A DNA stretch of 64,000 nucleotides. It comes from an uncultured Collinsella sp. (GTDB lineage Bacteria; Actinomycetota; Coriobacteriia; Coriobacteriales; Coriobacteriaceae). The position numbers and the translations under genes were made by a program. The notes beneath the pieces are model-generated. The model made no database searches and had not been told where the DNA came from. It was given only the letters and a program-made list of their open reading frames with translations. Every line of letters begins with the position of its first letter. Position 1 is the first letter of the stretch. Shown in pieces: positions 50,207-58,873 of the stretch. Where the stretch lies: assembly GCA_900541235.1 (NCBI GenBank), contig UQIW01000001.1, forward strand, positions 62,001 to 126,000. The letters are read 5' to 3'.

Positions 50207-50545
50207 TTACCTACGGCGCTCGCCCTCAAGCGTACGATCAAAGGCCCAGACCCACCAACGCATCACGTGTGCCTGCGAGCCGTCTGCCCGCTCGCGCGTC
50301 TGGTCCTCCAGATACAACTCGGTCGCGTGCCCGCCAAAACGCACCTTATATGTTGCCGTACGGATGCCGTAGACCATCAGGCCAAACCCGGTGGTCGAGA
50401 TAATTTCGTCGATCGTAAAACAACGGCCGTCGACCCAGCAGACGGTGACCGGCACGACCTGTCCGCCCGCGAGGATGCGGGCCACGACGTCCACATACTG
50501 CTTGTGCACGCGCCGAGTTTTGCCGTCTGTCTGTCGATATTCCAT
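50207..50545 (-). CDS. Small protein of unknown function (DUF6504-like?)
   Basis: About 112 residues. A strand-rich middle (QVVPVTVCWVDGRCFTIDEI) and GHATELYLEDQT, VMRWWVWAFDRTLEG near the end resemble small actinobacterial proteins of the DUF6504 kind, but I am not sure. The start is uncertain: ATG 50545 has AGGAGG only one base away, and ATG 50566 has no site. Single gene facing the PiT promoter region. Confidence 0.55.
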   Translation of the reverse strand: MEYRQTDGKTRRVHKQYVDVVARILAGGQVVPVTVCWVDGRCFTIDEIISTTGFGLMVYGIRTATYKVRFGGHATELYLEDQTRERADGSQAHVMRWWVWAFDRTLEGERRR

Positions 50546-50795
50546 GCCTCCTATTATCGAACGCATGTTTGCATGTTGTAAAGCGAACAGACTGTGGTTT
50601 TGGAGTGTCGTAGTAATCGCACGTGTCCGCATGGCGTGTTAGCAAAAAGAACACCCGCGGTCAACAGGGCTAATATTCAATTTTAGTGCCAAAAAGTTCA
50701 CTTCTCCCATCAGAACTCGGTAAAGAGACCCGCAGGAGGTGATACGATTTATCATGTTTTTGTAACGTGTCTGCAAACTTCGAGAAAGCCCATAT

Positions 50796-51845
50796 ATGGA
50801 CGTAACGTTCTCAACCTTCCTCGGCCAAATTGTGTCGAACCCAGTCCTTGCCGTCACCGTGATCCTCGCGTTGGGCGCCATCTTCGTCAATGGATGGACC
50901 GACGCGCCCAACGCCATCGCGACCTGCGTCACTACGCGTTGCATGCCCGCCCGCGCCGCCATTCTCATGAGCGCCGCATTCAACTTCCTCGGCGTGCTCA
51001 TCATGACGCACTTTAACGCGAGCGTCGCCAACACCATCTCACATATCGTCGACTTTGGCGGAAACAGCACCATGGCGCTCGCCTGCCTATGCGCGGCGCT
51101 GTTCTCCATCGTCGTCTACGGCGCCACAGCGTCGCGTTTTGGCATCCCCACCTCGCAAAGCCACAGCCTTATCGCCGGCCTGACCGGTGCCGCCATCGCC
51201 CTCGGCGGTGCGAGTAGCGTCAACGTCCACGAGTGGATGAAGGTCATCTACGGCCTGGCGCTCTCCATCGGCCTGGGCTTTGTCATGGGCTGGGTCCTGT
51301 GCAAGCTCGTCTCGATTCTTTTCGCCGCCGCCAACAGGCGACGTGCCAATGTCTTCTTTAAATATGCTCAGATCGCAAGTGCCGCGGCCATGAGCTTTAT
51401 GCACGGCGCGCAAGATGGACAAAAGTTTATCGGCGTGCTCTTTTTAGGTGTCGCCTTTGCCAGCGGACAGACGAGCGTCGGCGACGCCGGCATCCCCATC
51501 TGGATCATGCTGCTGTGCTCGGCCACCATGGGCATCGGCACCAGCGTGGGCGGTGAGCGCATCATCAAGTCTGTCGGCCAGAGCATGGTCAAGCTCGAAA
51601 AGTACCAGGGCTTCTCCGCCGACCTGGCGGGCGCCGCAAACCTGCTGCTTGCCACGCTCACCGGCATCCCCGTGTCCTCCACGCACATCAAGACCTGCGC
51701 CATTATGGGTGTCGGTGCCGTCAAGCGCCTCTCGGCGATCAACTTCGGTGTCGTCAAGGACATGATGTTCACCTGGTTCTTCACCTTCCCCGCCTGCGGA
51801 CTTATCAGCTTTGTCATGGCCAAGCTGTTCATGATGTTCATCTAG
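50796..51845 (+). CDS. pit: Inorganic phosphate transporter, PiT family
   Basis: A 349-residue membrane protein with the paired PiT signatures GWTDAPNAIATCVTTR near residue 34 and MHGAQDGQKFIGV near residue 206, about ten hydrophobic segments and GIPVSSTHIKTCAIMGVG. It moves phosphate (as metal-phosphate) with H+ or Na+. ATG 50796 has only a weak ribosome site. It is followed 67 bp later by the DUF47 gene, its usual partner. The high-affinity Pst system is also in this window. Confidence 0.93.
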   Translation: MDVTFSTFLGQIVSNPVLAVTVILALGAIFVNGWTDAPNAIATCVTTRCMPARAAILMSAAFNFLGVLIMTHFNASVANTISHIVDFGGNSTMALACLCAALFSIVVYGATASRFGIPTSQSHSLIAGLTGAAIALGGASSVNVHEWMKVIYGLALSIGLGFVMGWVLCKLVSILFAAANRRRANVFFKYAQIASAAAMSFMHGAQDGQKFIGVLFLGVAFASGQTSVGDAGIPIWIMLLCSATMGIGTSVGGERIIKSVGQSMVKLEKYQGFSADLAGAANLLLATLTGIPVSSTHIKTCAIMGVGAVKRLSAINFGVVKDMMFTWFFTFPACGLISFVMAKLFMMFI

Positions 51846-51912
51846 TCAAACCGAACGTCCATCCGGACCGCAATACCTCGCCCACCCGTCTTCGCCTCGA
51901 AAGGACCCACTC

Positions 51913-52536
51913 ATGGCAAAGAAACCCGATTCGTTCTACTTTGACAACTACGTCGCCTGCGCCGACCTTGCTGTCCAGGCCGCAGAGTTGCTCATCAAGA
52001 TTTTTGAGAACTTTAATCCCGCGCATATCCACGACATGCTCGAGGAGATGCATGCGATTGAGCATGCGGCCGACAAGAAGCACCATGAGCTCGAGGATGC
52101 CCTGCTCACTGCCTTTATCACCCCGCTTGAGCGCGAGGATCTGGACCTGATGAGTTGCTCGCTCGACACTGTGCTTGACCGTATCGAGGGCGTCGTGCAG
52201 CGCGTCTACTTCACCAACATCCAGAGCATCCATCCCGACGCCATCGTCATCGCCCACAAGGTGACTGACGCCTGCCGCGCCATGAAAGACCTGATGGTCG
52301 AGCTGCCCAACTACCGCAAGTCCAAGACCCTGCGCGAACTCGTCATCCAGATCAACACCATCGAGTCCGAAGCCGACGAGCTCTATATCAACGCCATGCG
52401 CAACCTGCACGTTAACGGCAAGGACCCGCTCGAGGTCATCGCCTGGCGTGACGTGTACGCCTTCCTGGAGTACTGCGCTGACTGCTGTGAGAATGTGGCC
52501 GATGTTGTGGATTCGATTGTCATGAAGAACAGTTAA
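51913..52536 (+). CDS. DUF47/PhoU-like partner of the PiT transporter
   Basis: A 207-residue all-helical protein of the DUF47 (YkaA) family, distantly like PhoU: HIHDMLEEMHAIEHAADKKHHEL, LLTAFITPLEREDLDLMS and EVIAWRDVYAFLEYCADCCE. It binds metal through acidic and His residues and tunes the neighbouring PiT transporter. ATG 51913 follows AAAGGA. Confidence 0.92.
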   Translation: MAKKPDSFYFDNYVACADLAVQAAELLIKIFENFNPAHIHDMLEEMHAIEHAADKKHHELEDALLTAFITPLEREDLDLMSCSLDTVLDRIEGVVQRVYFTNIQSIHPDAIVIAHKVTDACRAMKDLMVELPNYRKSKTLRELVIQINTIESEADELYINAMRNLHVNGKDPLEVIAWRDVYAFLEYCADCCENVADVVDSIVMKNS

Positions 52537-52560
52537 TTGGGGGTACGTGTCCCGGCGGTC

Positions 52561-52639
52561 GCGGGCCCGGCCACTAATAACCTTTTTCACTCCGGCTGCA
52601 AGCAGAGTCGTTCAAAAGGTTATTAGTGGCCGGGCCCGC
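52561..52639. repeat. Perfect 26-bp inverted repeat
   Basis: GCGGGCCCGGCCACTAATAA and the next six bases to 52586 are mirrored exactly at 52614-52639, with a 27-base centre. Outside, GGTACGT and ACGTACC extend the symmetry imperfectly. It begins 25 bp after the DUF47 stop. Confidence 0.85.
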
Positions 52640-52822
52640 TCCCTTACGTACCACCATTGGGAACTTTGGCTGATAGTTATAGCGCAATGGGGGTTTGGCT
52701 GAAGGGACCTTTGGTATCCGTTCGGACACTTTGGCCCTCGATGAGCGTTTGGCTGATTGCTGCTTTGGGTACTGTTTGGGTTACTTTGGGTTTGTTTGAT
52801 TTTTAATTGTTGGAGGGCTTGT
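52640..52822 (+). other. G/T-rich spacer with TTTGGCTGA copies
   Basis: TTTGGCTGA occurs three times, at 52665-52673, 52694-52702 and 52748-52756. The plus strand is unusually poor in C here, and the bias runs into the nitroreductase gene. It should hold the promoter of that gene; none is clear. Confidence 0.5.
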
Positions 52823-53353
52823 ATGTCTTATTTGGATCTGGCTCGGGCTCGGTATTCTTGTCGTGAGTTTGAAGATCGGGCTGTGGAGCAGGCTGTGGTG
52901 GATGCCATTGTTGAGGCTGGGCGTATTGCTCCTTCTGCTTGTAATAATCATCCAACCCGTGTGATGGTGTTGGATACGCCTGAGCTTCTGGAGAAGGCAG
53001 CTGCTTGTCAGCCTCGGTTTGCTCGTGATGGGTCTATCTTTGGCGCTCCGCTTATCTTCCTTATTTGCAGCGTTACCGATGATGCCTGGGTGCGCCCGTA
53101 TGATCAGATGAACTCGAGTGCCATCGATACTTCGATCGTCTGCGATCAGATGATGATGGAGGCCACCGAGCAGGGCCTGGGAACGTGCTGGGTATGCCAT
53201 TTTAAGCCTGGGGTGGCACAGGAGCAGTTCAATCTGCCCAAGGGCGTCTATCCCTATCACATGCTCGTCTGTGGATATCCTGCCGACCACATCGCCGATC
53301 CCGAGCATCGCGAGGCCCGTACCATTCCCCTCTCCGACTTCCTCCTCAAGTAG
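52823..53353 (+). CDS. Nitroreductase-family flavoprotein
   Basis: A 176-residue FMN-binding nitroreductase-like protein: YLDLARARYSCREFEDRAV at the start, IAPSACNNHPTRVMVL, MMMEATEQGLGTCWVCHF and VCGYPADH. It would reduce nitro compounds, quinones or flavins with NAD(P)H. ATG 52823 follows GGAGGG. The first ~75 codons use mostly T-ending codons, while the rest uses C-ending codons like its neighbours, so the 5' part has a different base-composition history. Confidence 0.9.
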   Translation: MSYLDLARARYSCREFEDRAVEQAVVDAIVEAGRIAPSACNNHPTRVMVLDTPELLEKAAACQPRFARDGSIFGAPLIFLICSVTDDAWVRPYDQMNSSAIDTSIVCDQMMMEATEQGLGTCWVCHFKPGVAQEQFNLPKGVYPYHMLVCGYPADHIADPEHREARTIPLSDFLLK

Positions 53354-53400
53354 GTTTTGGGACATGCCTTAAAACCTACCCTTGACCGCTCACCCGTTCG

Positions 53401-53438
53401 CCGAGTTCTGCGCCATTATGTGCAGGGCTCGGTTTTTT
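53401..53438 (+). terminator. Terminator of the nitroreductase gene
   Basis: CCGAG...TGC pairs with GCA...CTCGG as an imperfect stem, followed by TTTTTT. Confidence 0.65.
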
Positions 53439-53463
53439 ATGTTACGCACTCCGGCACAGTCAT

Positions 53464-53493
53464 AAAAAAGGACCCGCAAGCTGCGGGTCCTTT
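53464..53493 (-). terminator. Terminator of divIVA (end of the ylm cluster)
   Basis: AAAGGACCCGCA/TGCGGGTCCTTT is a 12-bp perfect stem; the minus strand continues TTTATG after the stem's own T-run. Confidence 0.85.
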
Positions 53494-53519
53494 CTAGGCA
53501 CTAAATTGTAGGCCGAATG

Positions 53520-54194
53520 TTAGTCCAGGTCGTCGGCAGCAAAGTTGTCGATCGGGGCGAAGGGATCGGCCACGGGGACAACCGGGTCAGCGACGGGCAG
53601 CGGCTCGGCGGGAACAGTCACTGCAGGAGAAGCGGCAGAACCGACCGGCGTGGAAGCCATCAGATCGGCCGGGAAGGAATTCTGGGCATCGTCCATGAAG
53701 TGCTGGATGAGCTTGAGATACTCTGCCTTGAACTCCTCACGGGAAGCCTTGAGACGATCGATCTCCTCGAGCTCGGCCTGCTTCTCGGTCAGAGCCTGGC
53801 GGATAACCTCGCGGGCCTTGGCGTCAGCCTCGTTGCGGATACGCTCAGCGTTCTCGTTGGCATCGTTGACGATGGTCTCAGCGGTCTGCTGGGCAGCGAT
53901 CAGGGCAGCGGAAATCTGGCGCTCCTGAGCGGAGAAGTCAGGGGCGGGAGCAGCCACGGGGGCGGCAGGAACGGCCTGGGCGGTGGCATCCTGAGCCTGG
54001 GCAAGCTGAGCCTGCGCATCGGCAAGCTGCTGCTCGGTAGCAGTCAGACGACCCTTAAGGTCGACGATCTTAGCGAGCATAGCGTCAACCTCGGAGGACA
54101 GCGTCTCCAAGAAGACGTCGACCTCGGCAGGATCGTAGCCACGCTTGGCCTCAGAGAAAGTCTGAGCCTGGATGTCTGCAGGGGTAATAGCCAT
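53520..54194 (-). CDS. divIVA: DivIVA-domain cell-division/polarity protein (Wag31-like)
   Basis: A 224-residue protein. Residues 1-40 carry the membrane-targeting DivIVA motif (TFSEAKRGYDPAEVDVFLET), followed by coiled coil to ~70, an Ala/Pro-rich linker, a second coiled coil at ~95-170, and a Pro/Ala/Asp-rich tail. DivIVA marks poles and septa and, in Actinobacteria, directs polar growth. ATG 54194 follows AAGGAG. It is the last gene of yggS-sepF-yggT-divIVA. Confidence 0.93.
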   Translation of the reverse strand: MAITPADIQAQTFSEAKRGYDPAEVDVFLETLSSEVDAMLAKIVDLKGRLTATEQQLADAQAQLAQAQDATAQAVPAAPVAAPAPDFSAQERQISAALIAAQQTAETIVNDANENAERIRNEADAKAREVIRQALTEKQAELEEIDRLKASREEFKAEYLKLIQHFMDDAQNSFPADLMASTPVGSAASPAVTVPAEPLPVADPVVPVADPFAPIDNFAADDLD

Positions 54195-54255
54195 AACAAG
54201 TCTCCTTTTTCATCGCCTCGGCGCTACACGCCCGACGTAAGTTACTAAGACAGTT

Positions 54256-54537
54256 CTACACGAGTATACCTATAAGAAGCTGCAGAACCAGCCTCTGCAC
54301 CAACTGCAACGCAATAATCGCAACGACCGGCGAAAAATCGATACCGCCCATCGGCGGGATGAAACGACGGAACAGGTTGAGCCACGGACCGCACACGCTA
54401 TCAAGCACCGCAGCAATATCCTGAAGCAAACCACCCTGCTTCATGGGAATCCACGTCATAAAGCAGTAGACGACAATGAGCGTGGAATAGAAGTTGAACA
54501 GCGTGTTGACCAGCTGGACGATAGTGTAGATGTTGAT
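54256..54537 (-). CDS. yggT: YggT-family membrane protein with a non-canonical start codon
   Basis: A 93-residue protein with two hydrophobic hairpins: INIYTIVQLVNTLFNFYSTL... then CFMTWIP, and GGIDFSPVVAIIALQL to the end, the YggT/YlmG layout. No ATG, GTG or TTG lies between the upstream in-frame TAA (the sepF stop) and the first helix. GAGGAG is placed six bases before ATC at 54537-54535, so ATC (or the ATT two codons earlier) seems to be the start. The first canonical ATG, 54459, would delete the first helix. It lies 21 bp after sepF and 61 bp before divIVA. YggT helps division-site or photosystem assembly in other organisms; its exact role is unknown. Confidence 0.82.
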   Translation of the reverse strand: MNIYTIVQLVNTLFNFYSTLIVVYCFMTWIPMKQGGLLQDIAAVLDSVCGPWLNLFRRFIPPMGGIDFSPVVAIIALQLVQRLVLQLLIGILV

Positions 54538-54558
54538 GGGAATCTCCTCGTCTTGTCT

Positions 54559-55281
54559 TTACTTAAGGTAGCCGTCGGCACGAAGCTTCTTGAGATCGGA
54601 ATCTTTGACCTCGCAACCGGCGGGCAGCACCATGAACACGCGGTCGCCCACCTCCTTGACCGTGGCACCCAGACCGCAGGCAAAGCCGTAAGAGAAGTCC
54701 AAGACGCGCTTGGCAACTTCGGTGCGTACGCCCACAAAAATCAGTGCGACAGGCTGCTTGGTGCGAACGCGGCGCACCACAGTCTCCACGTCGTCATAGC
54801 TCTCGGGGCGCAGGACATAGGCCGGCAGCTGCGGCGTGGCGTTGATGATATTGCTCGCATAGGCCGAGGCATCGCTCGGTGCAGGCGCGGGTGCAGCGGC
54901 GGCACGGGCGCGGGTATTCTCGGCGTAGCTCGACGGCGTGTCATAGGCACCGGGACGATAACCGCTCGCAACACTGTCCTGCGAGCGCGAAGGCGGGTTA
55001 TACGTCGTGGCATGGCGGGAGTCATCGCCGACCAGCTGACCGGAGCGCGTATACACGGCAACCGACTCAGCTTCACCGCGGCGCGTCTGACCAAGCAGGC
55101 CGTTGCTCGGCTCGTCTTGGGTGTAGAAGCCCTCGCCCGAAGCACCGCTGTAGCCGTTGCCCTGATAACTATCGTCATAGCCGTCATCGTAGCCGTAGTC
55201 GTCGTCCTGGCCATAACCCTGGTCGTAACCCTGCTGGCCGCCCAGGTGCATCTTATTTTTAATCTCGTCAAGGAAGCCCAT
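54559..55281 (-). CDS. sepF: Cell-division protein SepF
   Basis: A 240-residue SepF: N-terminal amphipathic membrane anchor MGFLDEIKNKMHLGG, a long Tyr/Gly/Asp-rich disordered linker to ~145, and the C-terminal dimer/ring-forming domain (YVLRPESYDDVETVVRRVRT, VLDFSYGFACGLGATVKEVG, FMVLPAG). SepF tethers FtsZ to the membrane. ATG 55281 follows GAGAGGA. The linker is longer than in Bacillus SepF (~150 residues total). Between yggS and yggT. Confidence 0.94.
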   Translation of the reverse strand: MGFLDEIKNKMHLGGQQGYDQGYGQDDDYGYDDGYDDSYQGNGYSGASGEGFYTQDEPSNGLLGQTRRGEAESVAVYTRSGQLVGDDSRHATTYNPPSRSQDSVASGYRPGAYDTPSSYAENTRARAAAAPAPAPSDASAYASNIINATPQLPAYVLRPESYDDVETVVRRVRTKQPVALIFVGVRTEVAKRVLDFSYGFACGLGATVKEVGDRVFMVLPAGCEVKDSDLKKLRADGYLK

Positions 55282-55341
55282 GGTTGTGTCCTCTCGCCGT
55301 TTAGTGCAGGCGCCCCGATAATCAGTGCGCACTTCAGAGCC

Positions 55342-56079
55342 TTATTTTACTGCAAACTCCGGGCTAAATACTACCCTGCCCAGGCGAACGAGCGTAGAGC
55401 CCTCCTCAAGGGCAGGCTCAAAGTCCTCGCTCATGCCGCAGGAAAGCTCAGGCAGGTTCAAATCGGGATGCGCCGCCTCCAGCTCATCCCTCAGCTCACG
55501 AAGCCCCGCAAAGGTGCGGCGTGCCACATCCTTATTCCCCCGGGGCGCCATAGTCATAAGCCCCTGTACGCAAATTCCCTCAAGTTCCGCAAGCTCGCCC
55601 GCGTCGGCACGAATCTCATCGGGCGAAAAGCCTCCCTTCGACTCCTCACCACTCACATTGACCTCAATGAGCACACGCTGGGGGCCGGCGAGCTCGCCTG
55701 CCTCAATCTTGCGGACAGCACGGCTCGAGATCGCCTGCGCCAGATGCAGCGAACCCACCGAGTGAATCAGCTCGGCTGAGCCCAGCACCGCATTGATCTT
55801 ATTGGTCTGCAGGTTGCCGATCATATCGAAGCGCACCTCGGGCAGCTCCGGATGCTCCGCCAGACCCGTGAGCTTGCGAACCAGCTCCTGCGGGCGATTC
55901 TCGGCAAAATGGCGATACCCCGCCTGGATGGCGGCAACGGTCTCATCGACACCAACGGTCTTGGACACGGCAATGAGGCGCGCGGCGTCGTGGGGACGGC
56001 CTGCGCGATCGAGCGCCGCATAAAAACGTTCCAGAATCTGCTCGCGGCGAGCGCGCATCAAGTCCAAATAGTTATCCAT
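55342..56079 (-). CDS. yggS: YggS/PLPBP family PLP-homeostasis protein
   Basis: A 245-residue single-domain PLP protein: LIAVSKTVGVDETVAAIQAG carries the PLP lysine, FDMIGNLQTNK, IEVNVSGEESKGGF and LSCGMSEDFEPALEEGSTLVRLG follow. It buffers PLP and has no proven catalysis. ATG 56079 follows GGAGG at a rather long distance. Homologue of ylmE; the usual neighbour yfiH (ylmD) lies 4.5 kb upstream, beyond the pst-phoU block. Confidence 0.93.
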   Translation of the reverse strand: MDNYLDLMRARREQILERFYAALDRAGRPHDAARLIAVSKTVGVDETVAAIQAGYRHFAENRPQELVRKLTGLAEHPELPEVRFDMIGNLQTNKINAVLGSAELIHSVGSLHLAQAISSRAVRKIEAGELAGPQRVLIEVNVSGEESKGGFSPDEIRADAGELAELEGICVQGLMTMAPRGNKDVARRTFAGLRELRDELEAAHPDLNLPELSCGMSEDFEPALEEGSTLVRLGRVVFSPEFAVK

Positions 56080-56130
56080 TGCCAATCGCCTCCGCTGACA
56101 GCCAAACAAGTAGTCCCATGCTATCGCAAG

Positions 56131-56160
56131 AGCGCGGCCCCGCATGTGCAAGGCCGCGCT
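56131..56160 (-). terminator. GC-rich hairpin between phoU and yggS
   Basis: AGCGCGGCC/GGCCGCGCT forms a 9-bp perfect stem on the minus strand, followed by CTTGCG without a T-run. Termination is likely partial, so pst-phoU transcripts may read into yggS. Confidence 0.5.
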
Positions 56161-56198
56161 CACTTAGGTATTTACAATCTTTCGACGAACGGAATTAC

Positions 56199-57056
56199 TT
56201 ACTCCTCGTCGTCCTCGCCATCGTCCTCGTCCTCAAGATGATCGAGCAGGTAGCGAAGACCCTCGCTGACCTCGTTAGTGGGCACCTTGGCAACGTAGCG
56301 AGCGTCGACGGCGGGCCTCATGATAACACCCTCGCCCGAAGGCACGCGCATGCTCTCGAGCTCATCCTCATCAGTGCAGGCGATATCACCGGCAGTCATA
56401 CGCTGTCCGGTCAACAGGAAGGTCAGACGGCAGGCGGCATCGATGGAAATCGAGGCGATGCGATCGAGATAGCGCGATACCATGATGGCGCGGCGCAGGT
56501 CGTCATAGTTGCTGTCGTCGTCCATAAAATCGCCCGTGTCCATGCGGTTAAAGGTGCGGAAGAACTTCTCGTAGGCGGCGTGCACTGGCTCGTCCTCGAC
56601 GGCCAAGTTGCAGATGATGGACATGTCGTTGGTGACGAGCGCAGAAAGCGAAGAGCCCAGCACCTGGTAGACGGCCTCAGCCTCGGCCTCGACCGTGCCG
56701 ACAAGCTCCTTGGGCAGCGAGATGTCGGCCTTGATCATATGACGCGTGGCGCGGCAAATCTGGCGAACCTTATCGGTCATGCGCTGCAGGTTAAAGTCGA
56801 CGTAGATGATCGTCTGCAGCAAGCGGAAGTCGGAGGCGACCGGTGACTGCGTGGCAATCAGGTTGTAGCAGACGGCCTCCAGGTTGGCGCAGCGTGCGTC
56901 AATCGAAAGCGTGCGCTTCTTGGTCTTGGTGGCGAGCTTGCGGTCGTCGGTCACATAGGCCTTCATGGCATCGTGGAGGGCCAGATCGACGGCCTCGTAG
57001 ATGCTCAGCATCTCGTGACGGGCCTCGATGAGCTGACGGGAAAACAGTTTGCGCAT
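56199..57056 (-). CDS. phoU: Phosphate signalling regulator PhoU, C-terminally extended
   Basis: A 285-residue PhoU with two three-helix repeats: FSRQLIEARHEMLSIYEAVD, CYNLIATQSPVASDFRLLQT and RYLDRIASISIDAACRL. The usual length is 210-230; the last ~60 residues here are extra and end in a strongly acidic run (DHLEDEDDGEDDEE). PhoU links Pst activity to the phosphate sensor kinase. ATG 57056 follows GGAG. 92 bp after pstB. Confidence 0.92.
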   Translation of the reverse strand: MRKLFSRQLIEARHEMLSIYEAVDLALHDAMKAYVTDDRKLATKTKKRTLSIDARCANLEAVCYNLIATQSPVASDFRLLQTIIYVDFNLQRMTDKVRQICRATRHMIKADISLPKELVGTVEAEAEAVYQVLGSSLSALVTNDMSIICNLAVEDEPVHAAYEKFFRTFNRMDTGDFMDDDSNYDDLRRAIMVSRYLDRIASISIDAACRLTFLLTGQRMTAGDIACTDEDELESMRVPSGEGVIMRPAVDARYVAKVPTNEVSEGLRYLLDHLEDEDDGEDDEE

Positions 57057-57148
57057 GGTTCACTCCAATCAGTTGGGTGCGGTCATGCCGCCCGCACAGT
57101 GAATACGCACCGGACCAGATCCGATCGGCTTGGGACTAGTCGCACCGA

Positions 57149-57952
<804 letters not shown>

Positions 57953-57964
57953 GGGACTCCTTAA

Positions 57965-58870
57965 CTAGCGACGCTTGCGCGACAGGAAGCGCGCAAACAG
58001 GTTGAAGGCCAAAATGATCACCATCAGCAAGAGCGCGGTGCCGTAGGCTGCGTTCATGTTGATGCCGTCGTTGGCAAGCAGGTACAGGTGAACCGTCATG
58101 GGGCGGCCGGAATCGAGCGGCGAAATAGGCAGGTTGATGGCCTGGCCCATGGTGTAGAGCACCACCGCGGTCTCGCCAATGGCACGGCCGATGGCGAGGA
58201 CGATGCCCGTGGCAATACGGCCAAAGGCAGAAGGAAGCACGATCTTGGAGACAACCTGCCACTTGGTGGCGCCCAGGCCGTACGCGCCCCAACGGATATA
58301 GCGCGGAACGGCGCGAATGGCCTCTTCGGTGGTGCGCATGACGATGGGGAGCATCAAGAGCGCAAGTGCCAGAGCGGCAGAGACCATCGAAAGGCCCAGG
58401 CCCATAGCCTCGACAAACAAGGCGTAGCCAAACAGGCCCATAACGATGGAGGGCACCGAGGCCAAAGCGTCAGCAGCGTAGCGAATGAGCTCGACGACCT
58501 TGCCCTGCTTGGCGTACTCGGCCAGATAGACGGCTGCCAGCACAGCGATCGGCGTGCAGATAAGCATGGCGAGCGCCGTCACGTAGACGGTCGAGACGAT
58601 CGTGGGCCAAATTCCGCCCTCGGCGTTGACGCCCTGGGGCCAACCGAAGATAAAGTCGAGCGAGATGTGTGGCAGGCCGTTGATGACCACGTAGGCGATG
58701 ATAGCGACCAGCACCAGCGTGGTGATGTAGGCAGCGGCACGAAACACGCCAAGCATGATCTTGTTGGACAGGTCCTTGTTGATGCGGCCCTTCTTGCCGT
58801 GGGAAAGGGCACGCTTGATGCGCTCGCGCGACGAGGTCGTATCGACCGTCGTGTCAACGGAATCGGACAT
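57965..58870 (-). CDS. pstA: Phosphate ABC transporter permease PstA
   Basis: A 301-residue permease with six hydrophobic segments after a ~40-residue basic N-terminus, and the EAA-like loop VPRYIRWGAYGLGATKWQVV. PstA pairs with PstC. ATG 58870 follows GGGGG and is 3 bp after the pstC stop. Confidence 0.95.
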   Translation of the reverse strand: MSDSVDTTVDTTSSRERIKRALSHGKKGRINKDLSNKIMLGVFRAAAYITTLVLVAIIAYVVINGLPHISLDFIFGWPQGVNAEGGIWPTIVSTVYVTALAMLICTPIAVLAAVYLAEYAKQGKVVELIRYAADALASVPSIVMGLFGYALFVEAMGLGLSMVSAALALALLMLPIVMRTTEEAIRAVPRYIRWGAYGLGATKWQVVSKIVLPSAFGRIATGIVLAIGRAIGETAVVLYTMGQAINLPISPLDSGRPMTVHLYLLANDGINMNAAYGTALLLMVIILAFNLFARFLSRKRR

Positions 58871-58873
58871 AGC

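Noticed and set aside
54256..54459. yggT starting at ATG 54459
   Set aside because: This would remove the first membrane helix, which is encoded in frame upstream behind a good ribosome site.
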